17,507 bases of DNA from Planctomycetaceae bacterium (lineage in GTDB: Bacteria > Planctomycetota > Planctomycetia > Pirellulales > Pirellulaceae): NCBI GenBank assembly GCA_005773145.1, contig SXHS01000344.1:1-17507 (forward strand), read 5' to 3'. The notes beneath the pieces are model-generated. The model ran no database searches and was not told the origin of the DNA. It saw nothing but the letters and a program-made list of their open reading frames with translations. This document shows, one piece after another, positions 6,964 to 14,355 of this stretch. How positions within the stretch are numbered: the first letter of the stretch is position 1; each line of letters begins with the position of its first letter. The translations under genes and the position numbers were made by a program.

Positions 6964-6991
6964 AACCGCCAAGGCGCCAAGGACGCGGAGA
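6964..6991. repeat. Dispersed-repeat family copy 2 with two exact 8-base units
   Basis: CGCCAAGG occurs twice in tandem (6967-6974, 6975-6982), followed by ACGCGGAGA. Read on the minus strand it gives TCTCCGCG, then CTTGGCG units, resembling the block at 5361-5386. The two copies are therefore inverted relative to each other and flank the Gfo/Idh/MocA gene. The string is typical of a widespread dispersed repeat type (recalled, not searched). Confidence 0.45.
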
Positions 6992-7070
6992 CCTACATGG
7001 CCAACGCCCTTAAGTACGTTTCTTCTCCCCCCTATTTCGCTCGTTTTACCGCACAAGTCTGCCTTGGCGA

Positions 7071-7092
7071 GCGGTGGGCGTCAGCCCACTGT
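7071..7092. repeat. REP-like hairpin GTGGGC-GTCA-GCCCAC
   Basis: GTGGGC (7074-7079) and GCCCAC (7084-7089) form a perfect 6-bp stem around the 4-base loop GTCA. Including G-T pairs it extends to 9 bp (7071-7079 with 7084-7092). No T-run follows. It resembles short palindromes dispersed between planctomycete genes, but only one copy is present here. Confidence 0.35.
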
Positions 7093-7181
7093 GTCGGCTC
7101 TTCGGCCCGCCGTCTATTTCCCTTTCCACAACCACTTCGCGGAATTGGACGGAAACAGGGGAAACCGCTCGCTCACTAGGC

Positions 7182-7210
7182 TTGCGCGGCCGACAGGTTC
7201 CGACTATCTT
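7182..7210 (+). promoter_or_regulatory. Promoter candidate for the deacylase gene
   Basis: TTGCGC (7182-7187), a 17-base spacer, then TATCTT (7205-7210). The -35 matches 3 of 6 and the -10 matches 4 of 6 consensus positions. Transcription would begin near 7217, about 50 bases before the ATG at 7266. Confidence 0.3.
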
Positions 7211-7241
7211 GAGTTGGAATTCCCACTCGCCAATCAACTCA
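7210..7241 (+). promoter_or_regulatory. 7-bp inverted repeat at the predicted deacylase transcription start
   Basis: TGAGTTG (7210-7216) and CAACTCA (7235-7241) are perfect inverted repeats 18 bases apart, with an inner TTGG/CCAA pair also possible. The pair overlaps the predicted -10 and start site, where a repressor operator or a leader hairpin could act. Function is inferred. Confidence 0.3.
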
Positions 7242-7265
7242 GATGCATGAGAAAGGACCGGAACG

Positions 7266-8306
7266 ATGCAGCGCACGATTGTTCAACCGAGGCAATTGGA
7301 CCTCGATTCGCCTGGCCGGCGGGACTATTGGGTGGCGCTCGAGCATGACAGCGTCTGGGGAGATCACCTGATCCCGCTGACCGTGTGGGTCGGACCCAAA
7401 GCTCAGCCGGACCAAGGGCTTGTGGCGTTCGGCTCCAATCACGGCAACGAGTATGAAGGGCCCGTGGTACTCAAGCACTTGCTTCGCGAAATACGATTGG
7501 AAAATGTTATGGGACGGATCATCCTCGTCCCCGTCCTCAACGCGCCTGCATTCCGCGCGGGGACTCGTGAAAGCACTTTGGATGATGGAGTCAATCTCAA
7601 TCGGGCATTTGTCGATGGGGCCGGCACCACGACCGCGTTGGCTGGGATCACACATCGCATCGCCGCATTTGTCCGGCAAACCATCTGGCCGCGGGTGCAC
7701 GTGGTGCTCGACCTGCACTCTGGAGGCGAGGTGGCTCGGTTTGCGATGTGCGCCAGTTTTCACGAAGTGGACGATCCGCAGTTGTCCCAATCGATTGAGC
7801 AAACCGCGCGATGGTTTGGAACACCGTTGATCGTCACTTACCAGAATTCCACCCCCGGACTACTGCCAAGTGAAGCCGAACGCCTGGGAAAAATCACGGT
7901 CGGCACGGAGCTCGGCTGGGGGTGTGCGGTGCAGCCGCAGGGGGTTCGCTATGGTCGACAGGGAGTCCTCGCAGCGGCCATTCACCACGGACAACTGCTG
8001 GGGGAAATCCAGCCCATCGGGCATCACGAAGCAGGGACCCAGCGCAAGGTCGAGATGGTGAACCGAGAATGCTTCACCGTCGCCCCTTTCGACGGGCATT
8101 ACGAGCCATTGCGGGAATGCGGCGACCGCGTGCAGGCGGGCGAGACCGTCGGACTGCTGCATGATTTCGATCATCTCGACGCCGATCCGTGGCCGGCCGT
8201 CTCACGCGTTGAGGGAGTTGTCTTGGCGCAGGCCTGGCGGGCTCCTGTATTGCGAGGGCAACACATAGTCGTCGTGGCTCAAGAACGGGCGTTTCTCACC
8301 AGTTAG
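7266..8306 (+). CDS. Succinylglutamate desuccinylase/aspartoacylase family zinc deacylase
   Basis: A 346-residue protein from ATG 7266, with AAAGGA 8 bases upstream. This is an M14-type zinc hydrolase that removes an acyl group from an N-acylated amino acid. Zinc ligands are seen as His59 and Glu62 in NHGNEYEG and His151 in DLHSGG. GVNLNRAF (108-115) is the substrate-carboxylate motif, and Glu215 in GTELGWG is the expected catalytic base. The C-terminal part (about 255-346) looks like the beta-barrel domain found in this family, with a VQAGETVG turn. Closest by eye are DoeB-type N-acetyl-diaminobutyrate deacetylases and AstE-like proteins, but neither the ectoine nor the arginine-succinyl pathway is nearby, so the substrate stays open. 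No signal peptide is seen. It stands alone, with a divergent oxidoreductase gene before it and a convergent tyrS after. Confidence 0.88.
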   Translation: MQRTIVQPRQLDLDSPGRRDYWVALEHDSVWGDHLIPLTVWVGPKAQPDQGLVAFGSNHGNEYEGPVVLKHLLREIRLENVMGRIILVPVLNAPAFRAGTRESTLDDGVNLNRAFVDGAGTTTALAGITHRIAAFVRQTIWPRVHVVLDLHSGGEVARFAMCASFHEVDDPQLSQSIEQTARWFGTPLIVTYQNSTPGLLPSEAERLGKITVGTELGWGCAVQPQGVRYGRQGVLAAAIHHGQLLGEIQPIGHHEAGTQRKVEMVNRECFTVAPFDGHYEPLRECGDRVQAGETVGLLHDFDHLDADPWPAVSRVEGVVLAQAWRAPVLRGQHIVVVAQERAFLTS

Positions 8307-8598
8307 CCTCCAGCCCCGAAGGGCAGCGCCGTGAAGGATGTTTTACCGGGAATAATGGGGTTTTCTCGGTCATAGGCTCCTCCTGGGAACGCCCTGATCA
8401 TGAGGCGCTGGCTCGTAACCCGAAGCGTCAGCGAGGGCAGCCTGCCACAGGGGGCGCCCAAGGTAGGTGATGAATGACGCGAGAATCCTCGATTCATTCG
8501 CCAACGGCCCTCGCTAACGCTTCGGGTTACGACGGAAATCACCCGCACACGAGCGGCCCATCGAAAAATCCTTCGCGGTCATTCATTTGCAGCGTTGC
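8307..8598. other. Convergent intergenic region (292 bases)
   Basis: The gap lies between the 3' ends of the deacylase gene and tyrS. Most of it is the REPIN-like element at 8414-8531. Just after the deacylase stop, CCAGCCCCGAAGGGC (from 8310) resembles another short planctomycete intergenic repeat. No T-tailed terminator hairpin is evident on either strand, and I see no gene. Confidence 0.55.
8414..8531. repeat. REPIN-like inverted repeat element (VTRSVSEG type)
   Basis: Two 24-base arms, 8414-8437 (beginning CGTAACCCGAAGCG) and 8508-8531 (ending CGCTTCGGGTTACG), are inverted copies with one mismatch (T/C near the middle). The 70 bases between contain a GGGCGCCC palindrome (8452-8459) and a nested hairpin: GAATGA/TCATTC (8472-8477/8494-8499) outside CGAG/CTCG (8480-8483/8488-8491). 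The whole 118 bases can fold into one long structured stem. Translated, the arms read VTRSVSEG or SLTLRVT, strings I recall as frequent in spurious planctomycete proteins, pointing to a high-copy non-autonomous element. It lies between convergent genes, a typical place for such elements. Confidence 0.75.
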
Positions 8599-9885
8599 CT
8601 ACTCAAGACGCAGCAGCGCGTAATTCTTTTTTCCCGTACGCAGGACGATCACCGATTCGCTCGCCAAATCCCTTGTGGTCAACGTTTTTTCCGCATCGCT
8701 GACACGGCGGTTGTTGACATAAGCCCCCCCCTGCTGCACACTCCGTCGCGCCTCGCTCTTGCTCTTAGCCAATCCGGTCAGGACGAGTGCATCCAGCATG
8801 CCCAATCCGGTCTGTTCCATTTGACTGCGTGACACCTGGTGACTGGGAACGTCGGCGAAAATCTGGGCCAGTTGCGCGTCACTGGCAGCATCAATCTCGT
8901 CGCCAAAAAAGACCTGAGTGGCCCGCTGCGCAATCGACAACCCGGCCTCGCCGTGGACCAACCGCGTGATGTCGCTCGCCAATGCCTGTTGACTTTCGCG
9001 TTTCTCCGGAGACTGGGCGCGGGCCTGGTCCAAAGCCAAGATGGATTCGTGTGGCAACTCGGTCAACATGCGCAGGCAGCGGCCGGCATCTTCATCCGCC
9101 ACGTTGATCCAATACTGATAAAATTGGTAGGGACTCGTGCGTTCGGCGGACAGCCAAATGGTTCCGGATTCGGTCTTCCCCATTTTGCTGCCATCGGTCT
9201 TGGTCAACAGTGGCCCCGTGATGCCGTACAACGTTACGGATCGCATGCGTCGAGCCAGGTCGATTCCGGCTGTAATGTTGCCCCACTGATCGCTACCGCC
9301 GATCTGGAGCTGACAATCGTAGTGCTGATTGAGGTGCACGAAATCATAGGCCTGCAGGAGCATGTAGCTGAATTCTGTGTAGCTGATTCCACCGTCCTCG
9401 CGTTCCAAGCGGGAACGGACCGAATCCTTGCCCAACATCACGTTGACGGGAAAATTCTTACCAATATCGCGAAGGAAATCGAGGTAGCTGAACGACCGCA
9501 TCCAATCCAGGTTGTTGACCAAGCGGGCCTGGGTCGGACGCGAATCGAAGTCGAGAAACTGGCGCATTTGCCGCGCGATACCGTCGACATTGGCCTGGAG
9601 GATCTCCGCGGACAGCAGGTTACGTTCCTCGCTCTTGCCGCTGGGATCTCCAATCATGCCCGTGGCGCCCCCGACCAGTGCGATCGGCTGATGGCCGGCT
9701 GTCTGAAACCGGCGCAAGAACATCAAGGGGACCATGCTCCCCACGTGCAGGCTGTCCGACGTGGGATCGAAACCGGCGTACACGGTGCGTGATGCGGCGG
9801 CTAACCATCCAGGCAGTTGCGCGTCGTCGGTCGTCTGGTGGATGAGACCGCGCCAACGCAGATCGGCAATCAAGTCCATGGCCAT
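8599..9885 (-). CDS. tyrS: Tyrosyl-tRNA synthetase
   Basis: A 428-residue class I aminoacyl-tRNA synthetase, the usual length for bacterial TyrRS; it charges tRNA-Tyr with tyrosine. Seen: the HIGH-type motif HVGS (47-50), tyrosine-pocket segments YAGFDPT (36-42), YMLLQAYDF (174-182) and QIGGSDQWGN (194-203), the KMSKS-type loop KMGKT (234-238), and a C-terminal S4 RNA-binding domain (about 363-428). Start ATG 9885 is chosen because AGGA lies 7 bases upstream; a second ATG is at 9879. That binding site overlaps the ispD stop (gap 9 bases), so tyrS is the last gene of the fad-ispD-tyrS run. No T-box leader is visible before it. After the stop comes the REPIN-like element. Confidence 0.98.
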   Translation of the reverse strand: MAMDLIADLRWRGLIHQTTDDAQLPGWLAAASRTVYAGFDPTSDSLHVGSMVPLMFLRRFQTAGHQPIALVGGATGMIGDPSGKSEERNLLSAEILQANVDGIARQMRQFLDFDSRPTQARLVNNLDWMRSFSYLDFLRDIGKNFPVNVMLGKDSVRSRLEREDGGISYTEFSYMLLQAYDFVHLNQHYDCQLQIGGSDQWGNITAGIDLARRMRSVTLYGITGPLLTKTDGSKMGKTESGTIWLSAERTSPYQFYQYWINVADEDAGRCLRMLTELPHESILALDQARAQSPEKRESQQALASDITRLVHGEAGLSIAQRATQVFFGDEIDAASDAQLAQIFADVPSHQVSRSQMEQTGLGMLDALVLTGLAKSKSEARRSVQQGGAYVNNRRVSDAEKTLTTRDLASESVIVLRTGKKNYALLRLE

Positions 9886-9894
9886 ACAGGATTC

Positions 9895-10632
9895 CTAACG
9901 CCACATATCGTCATTGGCAAAGGGATGATCGAAACCGAGTAACTTTGGTTTCGGTAGAACTTTCAGCACGGCCTCCGCCAACCGCAGGTCCTCGCGCGTG
10001 GTGATTTTGATATTGAGTGGCGAGCCTTGTATCAACGTCACGGGATGTCCCAGTTTTTCCACCATCTCGGCATCATCGGTGGCCCGTCCCGCATCACCAT
10101 GGGCGTAGGCATCGAGCAACAACTGGCGTCGAAAAACCTGTGGCGTCTGAGCTTCCCAGAGCGCAGCGCGGGGGACGGTTTCCTGGACCGTGCGTTGGGA
10201 GGCTCGTTTCAGCGTCGCCACGACGGGTACGGCCAGCAGCGCCGCCCCCGACTGTCGTCCAGCCTCAAAGACACGATCGATCCATTCATCGACCAGACAG
10301 GGGCGTGCCGCATCATGCACCGCCACGAACTCGCATTCCGGGCGCACATGGCACAATGCGTTTTTGACCGAATCGCCACGCTGGTCCCCCCCTTCCACGA
10401 CCTGCAGGCCGAGGATGGCGATATTGGCCCCAAATTTCTCCTGAAACATCTGGCGATCGTCTTTCGACACCACGACCAGCACCTGCCCCACGTCGTCCCG
10501 TTGCAGGAATCGTTCCACGGAATGCAGCCAAACCGCACGATTATCCAACGGCACAAAGGGCTTGCGGTAGTGCTTATCCTGAAAGCGGCTACTCCGCCCA
10601 GCCGCCAACACGATTACAGCGAATGGTTTCAC
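9895..10632 (-). CDS. ispD: 2-C-methyl-D-erythritol 4-phosphate cytidylyltransferase
   Basis: A 245-residue enzyme of the MEP isoprenoid pathway: it joins CTP and methylerythritol phosphate to give CDP-methylerythritol in the cytoplasm. Motifs in order: the nucleotide loop LAAGRSSRF (9-17), RKPF (23-26), GGDQRGDSV (81-89), HDAARP (106-111, a metal-binding Asp), WEAQTPQVF (159-167), TDDAEMVE (185-192) and SPLNIKITT (204-212). Length fits the family (about 230-240). The start is a GTG at 10632, preceded by GGGGGAG ending 8 bases before. There is no fused IspF domain. Spacing is 36 bases after the acyl-CoA dehydrogenase gene and 9 bases before tyrS, so it probably depends on the fad operon promoter or an internal one. 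Confidence 0.97.
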   Translation of the reverse strand: MKPFAVIVLAAGRSSRFQDKHYRKPFVPLDNRAVWLHSVERFLQRDDVGQVLVVVSKDDRQMFQEKFGANIAILGLQVVEGGDQRGDSVKNALCHVRPECEFVAVHDAARPCLVDEWIDRVFEAGRQSGAALLAVPVVATLKRASQRTVQETVPRAALWEAQTPQVFRRQLLLDAYAHGDAGRATDDAEMVEKLGHPVTLIQGSPLNIKITTREDLRLAEAVLKVLPKPKLLGFDHPFANDDMWR

Positions 10633-10668
10633 CTTTGAATCTCCCCCGACAGACGGACCGGTGTGAAC

Positions 10669-12615
10669 TTATTTTGCTCGATCATAGGGCATCATAATCT
10701 CATCCGGCTGCAACCCGGTGATGGATTGGAAACCGCCGTCCACGATTTTCTCCCCCAATTGGTTCGCCAGGCGGAAGTAGCGATCGCTGGGCCGCGTGCC
10801 CTGCAATCGCTGTTGCAGGTTCTGACAGAGAATATCGGCGGCACTACGGACGATCTCGTCGCCATGCCGGGCAGCGTAGAGGCTGGTTGCGAGCATTACG
10901 ATCAGGGACTGCAACCGCCCCGACAGCTCGGCCATACGGCATTGTCGATCGGCCAGTTTCAACTGGAATCGCCGCATGGTGCCACTAATCTCCATCGGTG
11001 ATCGTTGCAGCATTTGGCTGGCAAATTCCACATGAGCCCGCAACTCCGACGGCATCGACGGCAAAGGGGGCTGGCGGGGAATGCGCACCTTTTGGCCAAT
11101 CATCCACTTGGCATAGGGACCCATCGCATGCCGCAGGGCCCACACGTGGGCCGGATTGAGGAGATTGGGTTTCCGAATTCCAGCCGCCTGCAAGGCCTTG
11201 CCCACCGGTTCGAAATACGTCGTGCCATGGTGTTTCACCAGCGACTTGAAGAAGGCCATGCTCAACATCTCCCCTTCACCTTCGTAGATGCAGGGGGCGA
11301 GATATTCGTGAACGTTGTCACCAAACATATGGCCATGTAGGAATGCACGGCCGCCATGCGTCTTCATGTAGAGTTCGATGGCCGCTTCTTTCTGCGCCTC
11401 GCTGCCGAAGATCTTGGCGACAATACATTCCATTTCACCTCGGTATCCTTGGTCGATCAAACCGGAACACCAGGCGACCAGGGCATCGCAGCCGACGACA
11501 AGCGAAGCCAGGCGGGCCAAACGGTGCAACACCAGTTCCCGCTTGGCAATCGGCTGGCCGTACGTGACGCGATAGTGGGCCCAAGGTATCATGCTGGCCA
11601 TCATCAGCCGCATCGTCCCCGCGGCATTGGCGCAGAGTGCGATGCGCCCCAAGTTCAAACCGTGATAGGCAATGGTCAGTCCATTGCCGCGGATGGGATC
11701 GAGGAGATTCTGCACCGGAACCCGGAAGTCACGAAAGACGATCCCTTGATTGTAGGTCTGCTTGAGGGCCCACAGTCCATATTTCTTAAGTTGAAAATGT
11801 TCGTTTTCCTGATCGGGCAACTCGCAGACCAAGACGGCGGGCGTGTTGTCAATCAGGCAGACCAGTCCAATCACGCGTCCGGGGACGACGTTCGTGATGA
11901 ATAGCTTTTCGCCGTTCACCAAGAACGAGTCTCCGTGTCGTTCGGCGCGGGTCTTCAAGGCCGTCAAGTCGGATCCTGCGCCGGGCTCCGTGAGTGCGAA
12001 GGCCGACAATTTTTCACCGCTGGCCAACTTGGGAAGAAAACGCTGTCGTTGTTCGTCGGTACCGAAGGTGCGTACGGGGTCCACCGCGCCGATGCAGCCA
12101 TGCACAGACGCCAATCCGGCCACCGTGGGGTCGGCTAGGGCCATGCGCGTCAAAAAGGGGGCAAAACTGCGAAACGGTGCCGCCGAACCACCGTATTGCT
12201 GATCCACCAACAAGCCCCAATAGCCACACTCGGCCAAGTCCTGCATCACGCGGGTGGTAATCTTGCCCTGTTCGTTCAACAAGCTTCCTGCCGATCGATG
12301 GCGGCGGACGATTTCCAGCGAACGGTCCATCACTCGCAACACATCGGCAGGCGTATTTTCGGCTGGCGACTCGAACAATTCAGCCGAAAGTGGATGTTCC
12401 CAAATCGCCCGGTGGGCGGGACTGTTAACGGTTTGATACTGCGGCTTGAACAGCATCTCGACTTGGTCGTCGGCTTTGTCGATCGCTCCGGTGCGTCGGG
12501 ATTCCTCCTCGCTCTTGCCTCCCATTTTCAGGGCGGTTTCGGCGAACGAAGCCATTCCATCTTCCGTTGGCCGTGACGGATCGTGGGGGGGTGATGGTTG
12601 CGGTTGAGTGGTCAT
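10669..12615 (-). CDS. Acyl-CoA dehydrogenase (FadE-like)
   Basis: A 648-residue FAD enzyme catalysing the first beta-oxidation step, acyl-CoA to trans-2-enoyl-CoA. The core (about 85-460) has the FAD/substrate motif FALTEPGAGSDLTALKT (206-222), VNGEKLFITN (233-242) and the late HGGRAFLHGHMFG segment (420-432) followed by the presumed catalytic base Glu445 in IYEGEGEM. Most relatives read YEGTxEI there. An N-terminal extension (1-80) is low in complexity. A helical C-terminal domain (about 480-648) makes it longer than the usual 380-residue enzymes, nearer to VLCAD/ACAD9-type proteins and shorter than E. coli FadE. The start ATG 12615 has GGGGA 7 bases upstream. It lies 56 bases after the acyl-CoA ligase gene and 36 before ispD. 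No electron-transfer flavoprotein gene is in the window. Confidence 0.93.
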   Translation of the reverse strand: MTTQPQPSPPHDPSRPTEDGMASFAETALKMGGKSEEESRRTGAIDKADDQVEMLFKPQYQTVNSPAHRAIWEHPLSAELFESPAENTPADVLRVMDRSLEIVRRHRSAGSLLNEQGKITTRVMQDLAECGYWGLLVDQQYGGSAAPFRSFAPFLTRMALADPTVAGLASVHGCIGAVDPVRTFGTDEQRQRFLPKLASGEKLSAFALTEPGAGSDLTALKTRAERHGDSFLVNGEKLFITNVVPGRVIGLVCLIDNTPAVLVCELPDQENEHFQLKKYGLWALKQTYNQGIVFRDFRVPVQNLLDPIRGNGLTIAYHGLNLGRIALCANAAGTMRLMMASMIPWAHYRVTYGQPIAKRELVLHRLARLASLVVGCDALVAWCSGLIDQGYRGEMECIVAKIFGSEAQKEAAIELYMKTHGGRAFLHGHMFGDNVHEYLAPCIYEGEGEMLSMAFFKSLVKHHGTTYFEPVGKALQAAGIRKPNLLNPAHVWALRHAMGPYAKWMIGQKVRIPRQPPLPSMPSELRAHVEFASQMLQRSPMEISGTMRRFQLKLADRQCRMAELSGRLQSLIVMLATSLYAARHGDEIVRSAADILCQNLQQRLQGTRPSDRYFRLANQLGEKIVDGGFQSITGLQPDEIMMPYDRAK

Positions 12616-12671
12616 GATGGTTTCCCCGTCGAATTCGTTGGGTAATGCCGCTGCTGGAACAAGGTGAAGGG

Positions 12672-14348
12672 TTACTTTTCGTCGCGATACATGGCTTCAA
12701 TAAGTGGGCTGCAGTTGGCCATGATGACCGACCGCCGCAAGCTGAGTTTGGGGGTCATTTCGCCACTCTCAATTGTGAATCCACGATCCATGATGGTGAA
12801 TTTGCGAATCTGCTCATGCTGCGACACGCAGGCCAAACGTTGTTGGATACGTTGTGCGTACAGCTCAACGACGCGGGGGTGGCTGACAATTCGTTTCTTA
12901 CTGAAGGCAAAAATCCGTCGGCTGATCAATTCGCCCCGCAATTTCTGCGGATCGGGGACGATGAGCGCCGTCAGGTAATTGCGTCCGTCCCCAACCACCA
13001 CGGCCTGGAGAATTAAAGGATCTTGGCAGAGCAAATTTTCCAGATGCGCTGGGGCAATATTCTTTCCGGTCGCGGTGACAATCAAGTCCTTTTTGCGCCC
13101 CGTGATGAACAGAAACCCGTCGGAGTCCTGGTGGCCGATATCGCCCGTGTGGAACCACCCCCCTTGAATCACCTGGCGTGTCGCTTCGGGCCGTTGCCAG
13201 AAACCGGCCATCACGTTGGGTCCGCGGACCAACACCTCGCCATCGTCGTCGATGCGAACGTCAACGCTATCCACGGGCTTCCCCACCGAGCCGCGACGCA
13301 CGGCGGACGGAGTTGCGGTGGACACCACGGGGGACGTCTCGGTCAGACCATATCCTTGGTAGACGGGAATTCCTTGGCTGACAAAAAAATCGTAATCGGC
13401 GTCGGACAACGCGGCGCCGCCACTGAAGCAAGCACGCAATCGCCCCCCCAGCAGGGACTGCAAACTACCCGTTTGCTGGCTCTGCCCAACGTCCAGCAAC
13501 CGCTGATGAATGCGACGAAAGAAATAGGGGACTCCCGTGATCAAGGTCGGCCGAATTTCCGCACAGTCGGGCAGAATGGCTTCGCGTGTTGCGGACAGCG
13601 CCAATCGGGAACCGCCGGCAATCCAGGTATACAGTTCGCAAGTGCGGGCGAAGATATGGCTGAAGGGGAGAAAACAGAGACGCAGGTCGTCCGCATGTTG
13701 GTCAAACGATGCCAGCACGGCGCGAACGTTGCTGGTGAGATTTCCGTGGGTCAGCATCACCCCCTTGGGCTCACCCGTCGTCCCCGAGGTGTACAGGATG
13801 GTGGCCAGCATCTCCGGGCTCAGCGCGGCGAGGGCCCGCTGCGCCATGCCCTGCGATTGACCTTCCTTGACTTCCTCACGCAGGGCATGCCAAGACGTCA
13901 CTGCCTTACCGAGGGGAGCCCCTGGCGACTTTTCGTAGGTGATGAAACGAATACCGGCCGGCAAGCGATCACGGCAGGCCGCCAACTTTTCCAATTGGAC
14001 CGTGGTGGAGACAACCACCACGCGAGCGCCGCTGTCGGCGATCTGTTCGACCAATTGGTGCCCCGCCAGGGACGTGTGGAGCGGGACATGCACCCCAAGG
14101 GCCATCAGGATAGCTTGATCGCACACGATCCATTCCCGTCGATTCTCAGCTATTTGTACGACGCGATCCCCCGGGGCGACGCCCCATTGTTCGAGCACGA
14201 CGGCCAATCGGCTGGCCTCATCGGCCAATTGCCGCCAAGTGGTCGCGCGAAACCGGCCGTCGCAACGCTCCCAGAGCGCATCCTGCGAGCCGCTCACTTC
14301 CACCCGGTGGAGAAACATCGCGACGAGCGTACTATCCGGACCCATCAT
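12672..14348 (-). CDS. Long-chain fatty acid-CoA ligase (AMP-forming, FadD-like)
   Basis: A 558-residue ANL-superfamily enzyme that activates fatty acids with ATP and CoA. Motifs from the chosen start: P-loop YTSGTTGEPKG (186-196), FLPFSHIFAR (about 226-235), GYGLTETSPV (332-341), HTGD (400-403), ITGRKKDLIVTATGKNIAP (415-433) and the adenylation lysine in MTPKLSLRR (Lys534). GKNIAP and the segment after it match the long-chain acyl-CoA synthetase branch. The ATG at 14348, 7 bases after the thiolase stop, is preferred. A second ATG follows at 14345, and a TTG at 14384 would overlap the thiolase by 29 bases. The tight spacing implies one transcript with fadA. Chain-length preference cannot be told from the sequence. 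Confidence 0.94.
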   Translation of the reverse strand: MMGPDSTLVAMFLHRVEVSGSQDALWERCDGRFRATTWRQLADEASRLAVVLEQWGVAPGDRVVQIAENRREWIVCDQAILMALGVHVPLHTSLAGHQLVEQIADSGARVVVVSTTVQLEKLAACRDRLPAGIRFITYEKSPGAPLGKAVTSWHALREEVKEGQSQGMAQRALAALSPEMLATILYTSGTTGEPKGVMLTHGNLTSNVRAVLASFDQHADDLRLCFLPFSHIFARTCELYTWIAGGSRLALSATREAILPDCAEIRPTLITGVPYFFRRIHQRLLDVGQSQQTGSLQSLLGGRLRACFSGGAALSDADYDFFVSQGIPVYQGYGLTETSPVVSTATPSAVRRGSVGKPVDSVDVRIDDDGEVLVRGPNVMAGFWQRPEATRQVIQGGWFHTGDIGHQDSDGFLFITGRKKDLIVTATGKNIAPAHLENLLCQDPLILQAVVVGDGRNYLTALIVPDPQKLRGELISRRIFAFSKKRIVSHPRVVELYAQRIQQRLACVSQHEQIRKFTIMDRGFTIESGEMTPKLSLRRSVIMANCSPLIEAMYRDEK

Positions 14349-14355
14349 CGAACGA

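Larger units (their letters stand above)
6804..7265. other. Divergent non-coding region (462 bases)
   Basis: This gap separates the minus-strand Gfo/Idh/MocA gene from the plus-strand deacylase. It holds a 14-base tandem repeat, a dispersed repeat, a GTGGGC hairpin, an inverted repeat and one promoter candidate for each flanking gene, each listed separately. Short open frames cross it (up to about 119 codons), but none has a recognisable product or a convincing ribosome binding site. I see no small gene here. Confidence 0.6.

Noticed and set aside
6820..7179. Small plus-strand open frame in the divergent intergenic region
   Set aside because: It contains the tandem and dispersed repeats, has no clear ribosome binding site and no domain.
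8303..8548. 81-codon minus-strand open frame reading VTRSVSEG
   Set aside because: Its sequence is the translation of the REPIN-like element, a common source of spurious planctomycete proteins.
8839..9792. 317-codon plus-strand open frame opposite tyrS
   Set aside because: Antisense to a certain tyrS gene, with low-complexity-like translation and no motif.
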